A stretch of DNA of 64,000 bases from Sepioteuthis lessoniana (lineage: Eukaryota > Mollusca > Cephalopoda > Myopsida > Loliginidae): contig OY757934.1 in the NCBI GenBank assembly GCA_963585895.1, positions 45,294,430 to 45,358,429 of the forward strand. Reading direction: 5' to 3'. Under the pieces are notes generated by a model. It was not told where the DNA came from. It was given only the letters and a program-made list of their open reading frames with translations, and did not search any database. Shown here piece by piece: positions 63,818 through 64,000 of this stretch (position 1 is the stretch's first letter; the number at the start of each line of letters is the position of its first letter). The position numbers and the translations under genes were made by a program.

Positions 63818-64000
63818 GGAAAATAAGAGGAAATGAAAAGAGAGACAAATATTTCGACCTTGCCAGAGACTTTAAAACGTTCTGAAACATAAGGGTAACA
63901 CTGTTACCAATTGTAAATGGAGCGCTTGGAATGGTCTCCAAAGTCTTGGGAAAAAGAGTGGCAGGATTGGAAATCAGAGGAAGAATCGAGATCATTGTTG

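Larger units (their letters stand above)
62200..64000 (+). pseudogene. LINE-C, plus-strand copy with CCHC knuckle, runs off the window
   Basis: The protein trace starts near 62270 (YFGILEADTIKL) and 62515 (KALHPRYDID), the last part of the polymerase region. At 63135-63409 the frame is open and carries a Cys-x2-Cys-x8-His-x4-Cys knuckle (63215-63268), YKTKYDWVGKVIDWELFKRL and LYMHKPKSIQEN, then a TAG. It continues with AKRPVLVLI, where related elements have an RPD motif, so the catalytic Asp position is Val. It goes on with LLDFAVPVDHR and, after a SINE insertion, RDKYFDLARDFKTF, a stop, and PIVNGALGMVSKVLGKRVA up to the edge. It is dead: stops, a frameshift near 63500, an internal duplication and a SINE. 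Confidence 0.8.

Noticed and set aside
1..64000. A novel multi-gene system such as a defence island or biosynthetic cluster
   Set aside because: There are no intact adjacent genes. All coding signal is from broken transposable elements, and the layout is that of animal repeat-rich DNA.

Overview
This window reads as non-coding DNA from an animal nuclear genome, most likely a cephalopod mollusc of the octopus type. That assignment is inference. It rests on very dense tRNA-derived SINEs, RTE-like, Tx1-like and CCHC/endonuclease-type LINE fragments, a Penelope-like fragment, solo LTRs, and long TA, GA, GATA and ATT microsatellites in an AT-rich background. I find no intact protein-coding gene, no functional tRNA or rRNA gene, no CRISPR array and no operon. 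Long open frames are low-complexity translations or pieces of mobile elements.

Working family names used below. Family A is a short element with a palindrome-rich body of about 200-250 bp, a minisatellite-like tail and a conserved 3' hairpin (about 17 copies). Family T is a tRNA-headed SINE of about 225 bp that ends in the same 3' hairpin. Family H is a tRNA-headed SINE of about 300 bp that shares a central core with T. Families D, L, K and M are other tRNA-headed SINEs. LINE-C is a non-LTR element with a CCHC knuckle and a C-terminal endonuclease-like region, ending in (ATT)n. The RTE-like LINE ends in (ATGATG)n. LTR-F and LTR-G are solo-LTR families.

Layout. 0-12 kb: A, T, L, J and H copies, pyrimidine-rich tracts, a decayed mariner transposase fragment and one convincing promoter-like block (5388-5680). 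11.2-15 kb: two LTR-F copies around a decayed gene of an invertebrate uncharacterised, probably mobile, family (12317-13770, three in-frame stops). 15-23.5 kb: SINEs, a CCAAT-rich block and two LTR-G copies, one carrying a SINE and one sitting inside an RTE-like LINE. 23.6-25.9 kb: less AT-rich complex repeats around an exact 60-bp minisatellite. 26-34 kb: RTE-like pieces, nested A/T SINEs, long TA arrays, a Penelope-like GIY-YIG fragment and two strong inverted repeats. 34.2-35.9 kb: a 5'-truncated Tx1-like LINE with an 18-bp target-site duplication. 36-41 kb: SINEs and tandem repeats. 41.1-51.3 kb: about ten LINE-C copies or fragments, all on the minus strand and arranged head to tail, interrupted by A, T, D, LTR-F and LTR-G insertions. 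51-62 kb: microsatellites, an inverted-repeat pair, a 1.4-kb A-rich minisatellite with a palindromic core, and more SINEs. 62.2-64 kb: a plus-strand LINE-C copy with an internal tandem duplication and a SINE-D insertion, running off the edge.

The elements form a layered insertion history that can be ordered from target-site duplications. I see no new multi-gene system. The most original signals are the 3' hairpin shared by two SINE families, the chain of palindromes in family A, the one-way LINE-C pile-up, and a compact promoter-like block with no recognisable gene beside it. Element boundaries are approximate unless a target-site duplication is given.
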